Source: Chloroflexota bacterium (GTDB taxonomy: Bacteria; Chloroflexota; Limnocylindria; Limnocylindrales; CSP1-4). From it: a stretch of DNA of 5,262 nt. The position numbers were made by a program, and so were the translations under genes. The stretch lies in NCBI GenBank assembly GCA_021789355.1, contig JAJYJR010000455.1, positions 1 through 5,262 on the forward strand, in the 5' to 3' direction. This document shows, one piece after another, positions 4,765 to 5,262 of this stretch (within the stretch, counting starts at the first letter, position 1; the number at the start of each line of letters is the position of its first letter). The notes below the pieces were generated by a model. It was not told the DNA's origin and did no database searches. It was given only the letters and a program-made list of their open reading frames with translations.

Positions 4765-5013
4765 TCAGTCGTACAGGCGCTCGAGGTGCCACGTGCCATC
4801 GACCCCATCGCGGTAGACGAGCGCAAGGAGCCGCTGCCCGGCAATCTTGTAGTAGTCGCGACGGATCGGCCGACGCCACCACGCCTCCTCGACCCGCCAG
4901 CGGTTGCAGACCTCGACCTGCTCGCGGCGGCCATTCCATGCGAATGCGACAAGCCCGCCCTCGGCGTCGAGATCGACGGTGATCGTCGGATGCTCCTCGA
5001 GCAGGCGCGTCAT
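4765..5013 (-). CDS. DUF6504-type small protein of the ImuB/DnaE2 neighbourhood
   Basis: 82 residues from ATG 5013, or 83 from GTG 5016. The sequence has VAFAWNGRREQVEVCNRWRV (22-41), then the tryptophan-rich EEAWWRRPIRRDYYKI (42-57), and ends TWHLERLYD (74-82). This matches my memory of DUF6504 proteins: a short beta-rich fold of unknown biochemical role, often encoded beside imuB and dnaE2 in Chloroflexota and Actinomycetota. A role in translesion synthesis is inferred from that context only. ATG 5013 is preferred: GAGG lies 7 nt upstream, and the ATG overlaps a TGA of the upstream frame (TGATG). The Shine-Dalgarno lies inside the first 60-bp repeat. The frame is also open through the whole repeat array, so an N-terminal repeat extension is formally possible, but it has no start codon in the window. 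Confidence 0.78.
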   Translation of the reverse strand: MTRLLEEHPTITVDLDAEGGLVAFAWNGRREQVEVCNRWRVEEAWWRRPIRRDYYKIAGQRLLALVYRDGVDGTWHLERLYD

Positions 5014-5262
5014 CACGGCGCCTCGGACTGGGGCACCGTCGCTCGGGGGGGCAGAGGCAACGGCACCGTCGTTCGCGGCGCCTCGGACTGGGGCACCGTC
5101 GCTCGGGGGGGCAGAGGCAACGGCACCGTCGTTCGCGGCGCCTCGGACTGGGGCACCGTCGCTCGGGGGGGCAGAGGCAACGGCACCGTCGTTCGCGGCG
5201 CCTCGGACTGGGGCACCGTCGCTCGGGGGGGCAGAGGCAACGGCACCGTCGTTCGCGGCGCC
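5013..5262 (-). CDS. Possible repetitive C-terminal tail of an upstream gene (partial, runs off right end)
   Basis: Reading from the right edge, the frame with codons starting at 5261 is open through the array and stops at TGA 5015-5013, which overlaps the ATG of the DUF6504-type gene. It encodes a Pro-rich 20-residue repeat (for example VPLPLPPRATVPQSEAPR) ending SEAP. The TGATG overlap and family context suggest it could be the C-terminus of an upstream protein such as ImuB, but no part of a recognisable domain is visible. Since every frame through the array is open, the open frame itself is not evidence of coding. Confidence 0.3.
   Translation of the reverse strand, partial: APRTTVPLPLPPRATVPQSEAPRTTVPLPLPPRATVPQSEAPRTTVPLPLPPRATVPQSEAPRTTVPLPLPPRATVPQSEAP
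5017..5262. repeat. Perfect 60-bp tandem array, 4.1 copies, truncated by window end
   Basis: Four identical 60-bp units (5017-5076, 5077-5136, 5137-5196, 5197-5256) are followed by the first 6 bases of a fifth. Each unit is an ancient 30+30 dimer: GGCACCGTCG recurs at unit positions 16-25 and 46-55, and the halves match at 19 of 30 positions. Because 60 is divisible by 3 and the unit has no stop, all six frames are open. The inner edge lies immediately before the start region of the DUF6504-type gene. Zero divergence suggests recent expansion or ongoing homogenisation. The true copy number is unknown. Confidence 0.97.
5021..5024 (-). promoter_or_regulatory. Repeat-borne ribosome binding site of the DUF6504-type gene
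   Basis: GAGG on the minus strand, 7 nt before ATG 5013. The same CGAGGCGCC occurs in every 60-bp unit, but only the terminal unit is followed by GTGATG instead of GCGAAC, so only that copy has a start codon. Confidence 0.5.

Noticed and set aside
4416..4952. Minus-strand open frame of 178 codons overlapping the DUF6504-type gene
   Set aside because: Its first half is a frame-shifted reading of the DUF6504-type gene, and the rest is featureless. No start signal.
4284..4982. Plus-strand open frame of 232 codons
   Set aside because: Ser/Arg/Thr-rich with no motifs and no RBS. Its second half is antisense to the well-supported DUF6504-type gene.

Overview
The window is strongly GC-rich, with G/C-ending codons. 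It looks like a bacterial chromosome fragment, most plausibly a Chloroflexota (Limnocylindria-like) or a related high-GC environmental lineage. The assignment rests on recalled resemblance of two proteins: the PHP domain of an error-prone polymerase DnaE2 and a small DUF6504-type protein that often accompanies ImuB/DnaE2. No search was run. Both window ends cut through features: dnaE2 runs off the left end, and a perfect tandem repeat runs off the right end.

Layout from left to right. Positions 1-993 (minus strand) hold the N-terminal 331 residues of DnaE2. Its open frame contains two in-frame tandem-repeat tracts. It is preceded by a good ribosome binding site and by a promoter overlapped by a LexA-type SOS box (GAAC-ATGC-GTTC). 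Upstream of it on the same strand lies a two-gene ABC exporter: an ATPase (start near 2860) followed by an ABC-2 type permease (1866-1129), joined by a short intercistronic stretch made largely of a 12-bp triplicate. A possible TACAAT promoter precedes the ATPase. Diverging from it on the plus strand are a 35-residue single-pass membrane peptide (2948-3055) and a lipoprotein (3055-3528), overlapping as TGATG.

Positions 3529-4764 are a convergent, gene-poor region. Its first third is a patchwork minisatellite built around the 9-mer GCGGCCGGT. The rest holds a perfect 13-bp hairpin, a 15-bp tandem duplication, a 12-bp palindrome and foldable sequence, but no gene I can support. A DUF6504-type protein follows on the minus strand (5013-4765). 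Its start abuts an array of four identical 60-bp repeats that continues to the window end and supplies its Shine-Dalgarno sequence.

Working together: DnaE2 and DUF6504 probably belong to a DNA-damage-induced mutagenic translesion module. ImuB would be expected beyond the right edge but is not visible. In this window the two are separated by a transporter/lipoprotein cassette and a repeat-rich region. The most distinctive trait is the density of short tandem repeats. Where they lie in coding sequence the units are multiples of three (51, 18 and possibly 60 bp), so reading frames survive. I found no convincing wholly new system. The repeat biology and the rearranged mutasome neighbourhood are the best leads.
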